DNA of 64,000 bases from Aquimarina sp. MAR_2010_214 (GTDB lineage: Bacteria; Bacteroidota; Bacteroidia; Flavobacteriales; Flavobacteriaceae). A model generated the notes under the pieces. The model did not search any database. It was not told where the DNA came from and saw only the letters and a list, made by a program, of their open reading frames with translations. The position numbers and the translations under genes were made by a program. The stretch spans positions 3,720,001-3,784,000 of the forward strand of contig NZ_PJMS01000001.1 of assembly GCF_002846555.1 (NCBI RefSeq). Direction: 5' to 3'. This document shows positions 1 to 7,571 of the stretch, in pieces (the first letter of the stretch is position 1; every line of letters begins with the position of its first letter).

Positions 1-810
1 ATAGAGTTTGATATCACTACACGTAATATTGTGAGCAGTAATAATGGTTTTAGTTGGACGACCAGTTTTAATTATACTACAAATAAAAATAAAGTCACAA
101 AACTGTCTGATGGTGGAGAACCAATTATAGATGGTACTCGTATTACAGCAGTAGGAGAAGATTTTGAAACATTTTATTTGGTTCGATATGCAGGTGTAGA
201 TCCTGAAAATGGAGAAGCTTTATGGTTTATTAATGATGAATCAGATGCTACTACTAATAATTATGGTGATGCAGATCAGGTAATTATAGGGAATGCTACT
301 CCTGATTTTTATGCAGGACTAAGAAATACATTTTCATATAAAGGAATCTCGTTAGATTTTCAGTTGTATAGTGCTTGGGGAGGTTTAGTGTATGATACCT
401 GGAATAGATTTACACTTAGTGATGGATCTCGTAGACTCTCTAGTACAGGTAATGTAACTCGAGGTACATATGAAAGAAGATGGCAGCAACCGGGAGATGT
501 TACAGATGTACCAGCTTTCGTATATGGTAATAGGCAAACTGGACAATCATCAAAGTCATCAAGCAGATTTATATATGATGGATCATTTATACGATTACGA
601 GATGTGACTCTTGCATACAAATTACCTCTTAAGAGTATTGAGTCAATTGGACTTTCTTCTGCCAGAATTTATATCAAAGGAAACAATTTGTACACCTATA
701 TAAAAGATGATCGGTTGGAGAGAGACCCTGAGTCAGGATCAGATGGAAGGTTAAACCAGGAGATTCCGATTTCGAGAGCACTGTTCTTAGGTTTAGATTT
801 AACATTTTAA
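1..810 (+). CDS. SusC/RagA-family TonB-dependent outer membrane receptor, C-terminal part
   Basis: The frame is open from base 1, so this is the 3' end of a longer gene whose start lies outside the window. The visible 269 residues have alternating aromatic and polar beta-strand patterns and end in a phenylalanine (LFLGLDLTF), as is usual for outer membrane barrels. A run with FYAGLRNTFSYKGISLDFQ and the late IYIKGNNLYTYIK segment are typical of the last strands of SusC/RagA receptors. A SusD-like gene follows after 11 bases, which fits a SusCD glycan or peptide uptake pair: the barrel imports the ligand with TonB energy. The substrate cannot be told, because no polysaccharide-degrading enzyme is next to it in this window. 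Confidence 0.88.
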   Translation: MEFDITTRNIVSSNNGFSWTTSFNYTTNKNKVTKLSDGGEPIIDGTRITAVGEDFETFYLVRYAGVDPENGEALWFINDESDATTNNYGDADQVIIGNATPDFYAGLRNTFSYKGISLDFQLYSAWGGLVYDTWNRFTLSDGSRRLSSTGNVTRGTYERRWQQPGDVTDVPAFVYGNRQTGQSSKSSSRFIYDGSFIRLRDVTLAYKLPLKSIESIGLSSARIYIKGNNLYTYIKDDRLERDPESGSDGRLNQEIPISRALFLGLDLTF

Positions 811-821
811 TTTATAGCATC

Positions 822-2222
822 ATGAAAAATAATATAATATATACCCTTGTAGCATTAGTTTTGATGTTAAGTGCTTGTGAGGACACATTGGAGCAAGAAT
901 TTTCTGATAATGTAGAGGTTTCTAATGCCATTATAGATCTTAATTCTTTAAATTTAGCAGCAAATGGTTCCTATAGCTTATTTGCAGATACAGATGTGTA
1001 TAACCGTACCGTGATGTTGCTTCCCGAAATTTTGTCTGACAATGCATTCATAGATGCATTTGATAATACAGGGAGATATTTGGATTTTGATTTATATACA
1101 GTAAACTCTAATAATAGATTCATAACCCCTGCTTGGGAAGATCTTACACGTATTATAGCTTCCACTTCAATAATTATAAAAAAGGCAGAGTTGTTATCCT
1201 TTCCTGAGTCAGAGCAGGAAGATGCCAAACAATATATAGGTGAAATGTATGCTTTAAGAGCATTGGCATTTCACAATCTTCAATTATTATTTGCGCAACC
1301 TTATAATTTTACACCTGATGCTTCTCATTTTGGAGTACCTATTCCTGATTTTGAAACTTTAGGGGATGGAGGTACTATTCAAGAACCAGGAAGAAGTACT
1401 ACAGCAACAGTCTATGCTCAAATTGAAAATGATTTAGTAAAGGCTATAGATTTAATGGAAACAAAATCATCTCCTTCTAGAATGGATGTTTATGCAGCAA
1501 AAGCATTACTTGCCCGAGTGTATTTGCATATGGAAGATTGGGGAAAAGCAAGAGATATGGCTACCGATGTAATTGATAATAGTGGAAATAAACTATTAGA
1601 GAATCAGGAGTATATTGCAAGTTGGGCTTTAGATGATAATAGTGAGACATTATTTACATTGGTAAATAATGAAACCGATAATTCTGGAACAAACTCTATA
1701 GGTTATTTTTATCTTACTTATAAAGATGCTTTTGCTACTGATGATTTTGTTAATACTTTAAGTATGACTGATATTAGGAGAGAATTATACCCTACAGATG
1801 ATGGAGTGAATTTGGTTAAAAAGTTCCCTAGAACAAACGTTCAGGATGATAATATTCAAATATTGAGGCTTTCCGAGATATATTTAATCAAAGCCGAGGC
1901 GCATGCACAATTAAATGAAAATATTGACGCTCAGCAAGCTCTGGATGCTATCATACAAAGAGCTGATCCAACAGTAGGAGCATCCACAGAAATAGGACAA
2001 GCACTAATCGATAAGGTTATTTTGGAAAGAAGAAAAGAATTAGCCTATGAAGGATTTAGGTTATATGATCTTACCAGATATGGAATGACATTTAGTAAAT
2101 TTCTACAAGACGGAGATCCTATTGTAATTTCAGCTCCAGAAAACAGAACAGTTATGCCTATACCTGTAGATGAGATTAATGTAAATCCAAATATTGCAAA
2201 TCAACAAAATCCAGGATACTAA
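822..2222 (+). CDS. SusD/RagB-family nutrient-binding outer membrane lipoprotein
   Basis: This 466-residue protein starts with a lipoprotein signal peptide ending in LSAC (lipid-carrying Cys at residue 19). It then shows the usual SusD/RagB order: an N-terminal TPR-like half with AYxLRAL-type text (GEMYALRALAFHNLQLLFA) and a C-terminal half with LRLSEIYLIKAEAHAQL and the closing ERRKELAYEGFRLYDLTRY, both strong family signatures. It sits directly after the SusC-like gene, so the two probably form one receptor complex, with SusD as the surface lid that binds the substrate. The length is a little shorter than many family members but appears complete. The substrate is unknown. Confidence 0.93.
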   Translation: MKNNIIYTLVALVLMLSACEDTLEQEFSDNVEVSNAIIDLNSLNLAANGSYSLFADTDVYNRTVMLLPEILSDNAFIDAFDNTGRYLDFDLYTVNSNNRFITPAWEDLTRIIASTSIIIKKAELLSFPESEQEDAKQYIGEMYALRALAFHNLQLLFAQPYNFTPDASHFGVPIPDFETLGDGGTIQEPGRSTTATVYAQIENDLVKAIDLMETKSSPSRMDVYAAKALLARVYLHMEDWGKARDMATDVIDNSGNKLLENQEYIASWALDDNSETLFTLVNNETDNSGTNSIGYFYLTYKDAFATDDFVNTLSMTDIRRELYPTDDGVNLVKKFPRTNVQDDNIQILRLSEIYLIKAEAHAQLNENIDAQQALDAIIQRADPTVGASTEIGQALIDKVILERRKELAYEGFRLYDLTRYGMTFSKFLQDGDPIVISAPENRTVMPIPVDEINVNPNIANQQNPGY

Positions 2223-2272
2223 CTATATAGAAGTTGCACTGAAGATGTCGGTATACATGATAGAAATTAAGG

Positions 2273-2398
2273 ATGTCAGTACCTGACAATAGGTTCGCAC
2301 CAAGAAAATTAATGGTAACATTTATGAATGCTACAGGTGCACGAATGATTTTATATTTAAAAAAGAATTTTACAAAAAAATATAGAGATTTGAGTTAG
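2273..2398 (+). CDS. Possible small open frame of 41 residues, doubtful
   Basis: Between susD and the terminator at 2411 there is an ATG frame of 41 residues (begins MSVPDNRFAPRK, ends KKYRDLS). It has no signal peptide or domain that I recognise and no clear ribosome binding site. It could be a real small gene, a remnant of a longer one, or chance. I list it only because the stretch is otherwise without a gene. Confidence 0.12.
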   Translation: MSVPDNRFAPRKLMVTFMNATGARMILYLKKNFTKKYRDLS

Positions 2399-2410
2399 TT
2401 ATTATTGATA

Positions 2411-2455
2411 AATGGGCTCGACCTAATATTGAGCATTAGTCGAGCTCATTTTTAT
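2411..2455 (+). terminator. Rho-independent terminator after the susCD genes
   Basis: Two arms (2411-2422 and 2439-2450) pair over 12 positions with one G-T wobble (left arm has GGGCTCGAC, right arm GTCGAGCTC). The loop is 16 bases and a run of T follows at 2449-2453. It lies about 190 bases after the susD stop codon and just before the insertion sequence, so it probably ends the susCD transcript. Confidence 0.75.
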
Positions 2456-2471
2456 TAGTAACTTTTTTTTA

Positions 2472-2479
2472 ATTATCAT
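2472..2479. repeat. Target site duplication, left copy (ATTATCAT)
   Basis: The 8 bases ATTATCAT lie immediately outside the left end of the insertion sequence and recur at 3533-3540 immediately outside the right end. Eight bases is the duplication length known for IS1595-type elements. The identity of both copies suggests that the insertion happened in one step and has not been rearranged. Confidence 0.9.
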
Positions 2480-3532
2480 GGCTAAGTTCTAAAAAGCATA
2501 TTATTTACTACTATGTTTTTAAATTCCATCCAGGCAGTATTGGAAGCAAAGGCTATAGCTGCTACGGTTGCCATTTTACTGGTTGAATTTTTTATTTTTT
2601 CTAAGACTAAAAACCAATTCAGATAATTCTGAAGGTATTTTGTTGCCACTCCATTGAAGGGCTCCATAAATTTCCTTAGACGCATATCCATATTATTCAC
2701 ATTTTGTACGTGATATATTTTGTCAACAGCTCTTTGACCCTTCGAAGCATTAAATTTTTTGTGTGCTACCTTCTTGTCTTTTGCAAATGCAGTATAGCTT
2801 CTGTGACTGTCGCTACAAAGGGTTTCTACTTTAGCCAACTTCCCTTGTAATATAGTCTCCAAGTCACTTTTACTAATGCGACCTCTGGTAGCTACTTTGA
2901 AATCTTTGTTCCCTGATCGGTCACAACTGGCTATCACAGCTACTTTTTCATTACTGAGACCAGCTTTACTTGCCTTTGCGCCACGTTTTCTAGCAGGACG
3001 ATCCAAATTTCGATTCCCTTTTTCAGAGTAAGCAAAGAAAAGATCATCACTCTCTAGGATTCCTTGGAATTCATCCACACTTACGCTCCCAAAGGAGACA
3101 AGTAATTTGTGCCTCCAATCAAAAGAAGTCTGAATAGAAATCCCTGTTTCTTTGGCACTCTTGCGAATACTATATCCAGAGAGTAAACAGAATAAATAAC
3201 GATTAACTTTGTCTTTCTTCTTGAGGTTGTACCAGAACTTACCGGTAGTTTCACTAAAGTTTTTATGACAAGTATTACAAACATAGCGCTGTACTCCTTT
3301 GAGCTTACCATTAGCCTTAATTTTATTGCACTTACAATGAGGACAGCTTATGGCTTTACTCTGATTGCTATCAATCAGGGCTGAACCCTCAGTAGAGATC
3401 TCCAATAATGTGGAAACAATTTCTGATTGAACCAAAGCCGATGAACTAATGAAAAAATCTCTAAAATCTTCTGGTATCATTTCTCCGTTTTTATAAAGTA
3501 AAGATAAAACATATTCTAATTAGAACTTAGCC
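2480..3532 (-). mobile_element. Complete IS1595-family insertion sequence, 1053 bp
   Basis: The element is bounded by perfect 13-bp terminal inverted repeats (GGCTAAGTTCTAA at 2480-2492, its complement at 3520-3532) and by 8-bp direct repeats ATTATCAT. It holds a single transposase gene on the minus strand with an uninterrupted frame, so it looks functional. It inserted between the terminator of the susCD region and a lipoprotein gene, and it breaks no recognisable gene. Confidence 0.88.
2482..3480 (-). CDS. IS1595-family transposase with N-terminal zinc ribbon
   Basis: The protein has 332 residues. A zinc ribbon is visible as CPHC (Cys46, Cys49) and CNTC (Cys68, Cys71), followed by a helix-turn-helix-like part (KSAKETGISIQTSFDWRHK). 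The ISXO2-like catalytic domain follows, with candidate metal-binding Asp at ESDD (145-146) and CSDSH (224) and the late HVQNVNN stretch (258-263), where this family has an Asn in place of the third acidic residue. Its stop codon lies inside the left terminal repeat, three bases from the end of the element. Family assignment rests on this domain order and on the 8-bp target duplication. Confidence 0.85.
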   Translation of the reverse strand: MIPEDFRDFFISSSALVQSEIVSTLLEISTEGSALIDSNQSKAISCPHCKCNKIKANGKLKGVQRYVCNTCHKNFSETTGKFWYNLKKKDKVNRYLFCLLSGYSIRKSAKETGISIQTSFDWRHKLLVSFGSVSVDEFQGILESDDLFFAYSEKGNRNLDRPARKRGAKASKAGLSNEKVAVIASCDRSGNKDFKVATRGRISKSDLETILQGKLAKVETLCSDSHRSYTAFAKDKKVAHKKFNASKGQRAVDKIYHVQNVNNMDMRLRKFMEPFNGVATKYLQNYLNWFLVLEKIKNSTSKMATVAAIAFASNTAWMEFKNIVVNNMLFRT

Positions 3533-3540
3533 ATTATCAT
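3533..3540. repeat. Target site duplication, right copy (ATTATCAT)
   Basis: This is identical to 2472-2479 and directly abuts the right terminal repeat of the insertion sequence. Confidence 0.9.
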
Positions 3541-3679
3541 CTGTGGTTAATCATTACATCTCCAGTTAAAAATCCATACTTTAAACTATTTTGATATATT
3601 ACCTATACTTAGGACACAAAATGAGCGATCGAGATTAACGAGAACAGTAAAGTAAATTTGATGAATTGAAAAGGATTTG

Positions 3680-4267
3680 TTAATTACAATTGATAGTAGC
3701 GGTTACCTTTTTTAGTTTCTTCCAAATTTGATGTTGGTAGGGTTTTGGAGATATATTAAACAATACAAGGTGTTTATTTTGCAGCTCACACATACTATAA
3801 CTTACCGTAATATTTAGATTCACTTCTTTTTTTGTAGTAAAAGCATCATAAGTGAGTATTTTTCCTACATATAAAGAATCATTTACTTTTTCAAAAAAAG
3901 CTTTAGACTTAGAGATTTCATTATTTTGTTCTGGATTCATTTTGGATACTGAACTCATTAAACCATCAAAATAAGTTTCTATTTCGGATTCAAGTTTTTT
4001 GGCGGATAGCTGTGGATCTTCACTTAAATTCCATAAAAACACATATGAAAAATAGTCAGAAGAGCTCTCTTCCCCCCATTCTGGCGCGAAACGTACATAT
4101 TCGATACCTGAATATTGTAAAGAAGTGGCAAATTCTAATGGAAATTCAATAACTTCGCCTTTCCAATTCTCTGGAGCACTTAATAAATTTTTAGTGTTGG
4201 TATCAGTACCACATTGAATAAATAATGATGTTAATAGAATAAAAGGTATGATTTTTGCAAAAGACAT
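3680..4267 (-). CDS. Lipoprotein of unknown function
   Basis: The 195-residue product begins with a lipoprotein signal peptide (hydrophobic IIPFILLTSLF, then IQC with Cys19). The rest has a mixed alpha/beta character, with a surface-like acidic middle part (residues 70-130) and a closing KKLKKVTATINCN. I recognise no family. It stands alone: the gene on one side is divergent and the insertion sequence lies on the other. It is probably anchored in the periplasm or at the outer membrane. A second Cys pair (in MCELQNKH and the final INCN) could form a disulfide, which is a guess. Confidence 0.75.
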   Translation of the reverse strand: MSFAKIIPFILLTSLFIQCGTDTNTKNLLSAPENWKGEVIEFPLEFATSLQYSGIEYVRFAPEWGEESSSDYFSYVFLWNLSEDPQLSAKKLESEIETYFDGLMSSVSKMNPEQNNEISKSKAFFEKVNDSLYVGKILTYDAFTTKKEVNLNITVSYSMCELQNKHLVLFNISPKPYQHQIWKKLKKVTATINCN

Positions 4268-4366
4268 ATTAAAGTATTATTTTAAGCAATAAAAATACAA
4301 AATTGTTTAATTACAAATTTTTAATAAATTTGTGTTAAAGGGAAAAAAGAATACAAAACCTACAAA

Positions 4367-5251
4367 ATGAATTATTATAGAGAATTTTTACTATTATTTA
4401 TTTTCGTAATTCAGATGGCCCCAGCTCAGACTGAACAAGATCGAAAAGAAGCAGAGATTATTAATGTCCAAAAAGGAATTGTTGCCAAACTTACCGGCCA
4501 CGAACCTATAAAAGGCAAGAAAAAATTAAAAAGTAGAGCAAGCAAATCTGAGAGAAAGATTTCTGCTGACTTTTTATATAACTCCTTAAAAGATATAGGA
4601 CTTAAACCTGAAAGGCATAGTTATAATGTAAAGGATAAAAAAGGAAACTTATTTAATGGCGCAAATATTTATGCAGATATTCCTGCTACCAATGGTAGTG
4701 ATGAATATGTCATATTAGCAGCACATTTTGATACAGTTGAAAATAGTCCTGGTGCAGTTCATAATGCTACAGGTGTTGCAATTGCATATTATGTTGCTAT
4801 GAAATTGGTAGAACTAAAGGAGCGTAAAAGAAATTTTATGGTTGTGTTTTTTGATCATTGGAAAAGTAATATGGTGGGTACAAGAATGTTCACCAAAAAA
4901 TTGAAAGACGAAGAATATAAAATTCATTCTATGCACCGATCTGATTATATGGGTTGGGATAATGATGAAGATAGAGCAATAGAAATGTTAGCATCTAGTC
5001 TTAGTTTAGAGTCATTATACCGTATAGAATCTCCAGTACCTATTTATAAGAGAGAAGTAGCTACACCAGAGAGTAGATTTTTTGCCAATTTTGGTTTCGA
5101 AACTGTAACACTTACAGCAGAATTGAAAAATGCAGATAACTCACCTTTTGTACGTAAAAGTGAAGATAAGTATACAACGGTAAATTTTAAATACCTGGCA
5201 TCTACAACTGATATCGTTCATGGGGTAATGAAATCCCTAGCTAAAGATTGA
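4367..5251 (+). CDS. Secreted M28-like protein, probably catalytically inactive
   Basis: This 294-residue protein has a signal peptide (to about residue 20, APAQ) and a fold-level match to family M28 zinc aminopeptidases: the GANIYADIPA strand, VILAAHFDT with His120, SPGA followed by NATGVA, a late Asp (SDYMGWD, 193) and a His near residue 285. The bridging Asp of the usual GAxDNASG motif is replaced by His132. The usual Glu-Glu pair of the EExGLxGS motif is replaced by the HWKSNMVG stretch (164-171), so the general base is absent. It may bind peptides or have a structural role. It is divergent from the lipoprotein at 3680-4267 and convergent with thrC. Confidence 0.72.
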   Translation: MNYYREFLLLFIFVIQMAPAQTEQDRKEAEIINVQKGIVAKLTGHEPIKGKKKLKSRASKSERKISADFLYNSLKDIGLKPERHSYNVKDKKGNLFNGANIYADIPATNGSDEYVILAAHFDTVENSPGAVHNATGVAIAYYVAMKLVELKERKRNFMVVFFDHWKSNMVGTRMFTKKLKDEEYKIHSMHRSDYMGWDNDEDRAIEMLASSLSLESLYRIESPVPIYKREVATPESRFFANFGFETVTLTAELKNADNSPFVRKSEDKYTTVNFKYLASTTDIVHGVMKSLAKD

Positions 5252-5273
5252 AAAAATAAAGACTATATTTTAG

Positions 5274-5305
5274 AAAAGAGTGCTTACTTAAGTAAGCACT
5301 CTTTT
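5274..5305. terminator. Bidirectional terminator overlapping the end of thrC
   Basis: A perfect 32-bp palindrome runs from AAAAGAGTGCTTAC to its complement, with an A run on one side and a T run on the other, so it can act in both directions. It ends the threonine operon (minus strand) and the M28-like gene (plus strand). The last codons of thrC (KECLLK and stop) lie inside it. Confidence 0.85.
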
Positions 5306-6573
5306 AATTTTTCATAACTATTTACCTTTATACTGTGTTTTTTCTTATCCATTATTTGTTGGATTTGATTAGGAATCTCTATAGTCGTACCTAAAGTATC
5401 TTCAACAATATTTAAAAATTTAACCGGGTGCGCGGTTTCTAGAAATATACCATATTCATCATTAGTTAGCTCTTGTTCTTTAAGACCTAAATATCCAACA
5501 GCCCCATGTGGGTCAGAAATATATCCTGTTTCATTATATATCATTTTCATCGCTTCTCTGGTCTGATCATCATTAAAACTATATGCAGAGAAATTATTCT
5601 TAAGCTCAGTAAAACTATGATTAAAAAGCTGTTGTATTCTAATAAAATTGCTAGGATTACCAACATCCATTGCATTTGAAATGGTAGCTTTTGATGGTTT
5701 TGGTTGATATTCTGAAGTCTCTAAATATCTAACAACAGTATCATTTATATTGGTCGAGGCTACAAATTGTTTAACAGGAAGCCCTAATTTATGAGCAACA
5801 ATTCCTGCGCAAATATTACCAAAATTACCACTTGGAACAGAAAATACAATATCTTTTTTCTTATGTTTAACTTGTTTGTAGGCAAATAAGAAATAAAATA
5901 ATTGAGGAAGCCATCGAGCTACATTAATTGAATTTGCTGAGGTTAATTGTTTGTGATTAGTAATGCTTGCATCCAGAAAAGCAGTTTTTACCATTTCCTG
6001 ACAGTCATCAAAAACCCCGTCAATTTCTAGGGCCGTTATATTTTGCCCAAGTGTAGTTAGTTGTTTCTCTTGTATTTCACTTACTTTCCCGCTTGGATAG
6101 AGAATAACCACATTTACACCTTTTACTCCCAAAAAACCATTTGCAACTGCACCACCAGTATCTCCAGAAGTAGCAACCAAAACGGTAACCTGGTTTTCGT
6201 TGTTTTTATTAAAATACTCTAAACATCGTGCCATAAAACGAGCTCCAACATCTTTAAAAGCCATTGTTGGACCATGAAATAGCTCTAATGTTCCTATATT
6301 ATTTTCGACTTCTATAACAGGAAAATCAAAACTTAAAACATCTGCCAGAATATCTCGTAACTCTGGTTCTGGTATTTCATCTCCTACAAATTGCTGTATT
6401 GCTTGATACGCAATTTCGATATTATCCAGATGTTCTATGTTTTCAAAAAACGAACTAGGGAGTGGTGTTATATTTTCTGGAAAGTATAATCCTCGATCTG
6501 GAGCTAAACCTTTTATGACAGCTTCAGAAAAAGATACTTTAGGAGCATTATTATTTAAACTATAGTATTGCAT
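5284..6573 (-). CDS. thrC: Threonine synthase
   Basis: The enzyme converts O-phosphohomoserine to threonine with pyridoxal phosphate, the last step of threonine biosynthesis. The 429-residue protein has the family start (MQYYSLNNNAPKVSFSEAV), the cofactor-lysine motif HGPTMAFKDVGARF and the phosphate-binding glycine loop (VPSGNFGN). It also has TSGDTGGAVANGF, typical of threonine synthase. It is the last gene of the thrABC operon and lies 6 bases after thrB. Its final codons are part of the transcription terminator at 5274-5305. Confidence 0.96.
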   Translation of the reverse strand: MQYYSLNNNAPKVSFSEAVIKGLAPDRGLYFPENITPLPSSFFENIEHLDNIEIAYQAIQQFVGDEIPEPELRDILADVLSFDFPVIEVENNIGTLELFHGPTMAFKDVGARFMARCLEYFNKNNENQVTVLVATSGDTGGAVANGFLGVKGVNVVILYPSGKVSEIQEKQLTTLGQNITALEIDGVFDDCQEMVKTAFLDASITNHKQLTSANSINVARWLPQLFYFLFAYKQVKHKKKDIVFSVPSGNFGNICAGIVAHKLGLPVKQFVASTNINDTVVRYLETSEYQPKPSKATISNAMDVGNPSNFIRIQQLFNHSFTELKNNFSAYSFNDDQTREAMKMIYNETGYISDPHGAVGYLGLKEQELTNDEYGIFLETAHPVKFLNIVEDTLGTTIEIPNQIQQIMDKKKHSIKVNSYEKLKECLLK

Positions 6574-6579
6574 TGTTTT

Positions 6580-7521
6580 TTATTTTCTGTATTCAGTTTC
6601 TTCTATTATTTTAATTCCTTTGCTATTAATTTTTGAGATGTGTATATCAAAATCAATTCCTGTTTTGTTATAAATATCGTTTATTGCATCTGCTACGTCG
6701 TTTGCAATCTTTATACCTTTGCTTAGCGCAAAAATTGAAGGCCCTGAACCAGATATTCCTGAGCCCAAGGCACCCTTTGCAATAGCAGCATTTTTAACAT
6801 TGTTAAATTCTGGAATTAAGATAGATCGCAAAGGTTCGATAATTACATCATCTAAACTTCTACCGATTAAATCATAATCTTCTGTAAACAACCCGGCTAC
6901 TAATCCACCAACATTTCCCCATTGGTGAATTGCTTTTTTTAGCGTTACTTTATGTTTGATTACAGATCGGGAATCTGATGTTTTTACTTCGATTTGTGGG
7001 TGAATAACTGTCATTACCAAGTCTTTTGGAGAATGTAGTTTTATAATATCCAATGGGGCATAACTGCGTACCAAAGTAAATCCACCAAGAAGGGCAGGAG
7101 CAACATTATCTGCATGTGCATTACCACTTGCCAATTTCTCACCTTCCATAGCAAATTTTACCAATTCGTGCGTGGTAAATGGAGAGCCTAATAAATAATT
7201 TACAGCCCAAACGGCGCCAGAGCTACTGGCTGCGCTACTTCCAATTCCACTACCAGCTTTTATCTTTTTGTAAATTTCAATATTTACGCCTACATCTTTT
7301 CCGTATGCTTCAAGAAAAGCTTCAACAGCAACACCAGCAACATTTTTATGAGTTTCCATCGGAAGGTTAGCTCCTTCAATCTTTGTTATTTTTACACCTG
7401 GTTCTGAAGTAATAGAAATTACCATTTCATCACCAACATTATCCAGACAACATCCTAATACGTCAAATCCACAAGATAGATTAGCAACGGTAGCGGGTGC
7501 GAATATTTTAATACTTTTCAT
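6580..7521 (-). CDS. thrB: Homoserine kinase
   Basis: The enzyme phosphorylates homoserine with ATP to feed threonine synthase. The 313-residue protein is a GHMP kinase: the start IFAPATVANLSCGFDVLG, the ATP-binding glycine/serine loop GSGIGSSAASSSGAV, and the C-terminal GSGISGSGPSIFAL motif. It lies between thrA (50 bases upstream) and thrC (6 bases downstream), in the same direction, as the middle gene of the operon. Confidence 0.96.
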   Translation of the reverse strand: MKSIKIFAPATVANLSCGFDVLGCCLDNVGDEMVISITSEPGVKITKIEGANLPMETHKNVAGVAVEAFLEAYGKDVGVNIEIYKKIKAGSGIGSSAASSSGAVWAVNYLLGSPFTTHELVKFAMEGEKLASGNAHADNVAPALLGGFTLVRSYAPLDIIKLHSPKDLVMTVIHPQIEVKTSDSRSVIKHKVTLKKAIHQWGNVGGLVAGLFTEDYDLIGRSLDDVIIEPLRSILIPEFNNVKNAAIAKGALGSGISGSGPSIFALSKGIKIANDVADAINDIYNKTGIDFDIHISKINSKGIKIIEETEYRK

Positions 7522-7571
7522 CTGTTTTATATATTATTTTAGACGTCATATTTCGACTGTACTATTTCAAA

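Noticed and set aside
5274..5305. The palindrome as a regulator operator
   Set aside because: Its place between two convergent gene ends, with A and T runs, fits a bidirectional terminator better.
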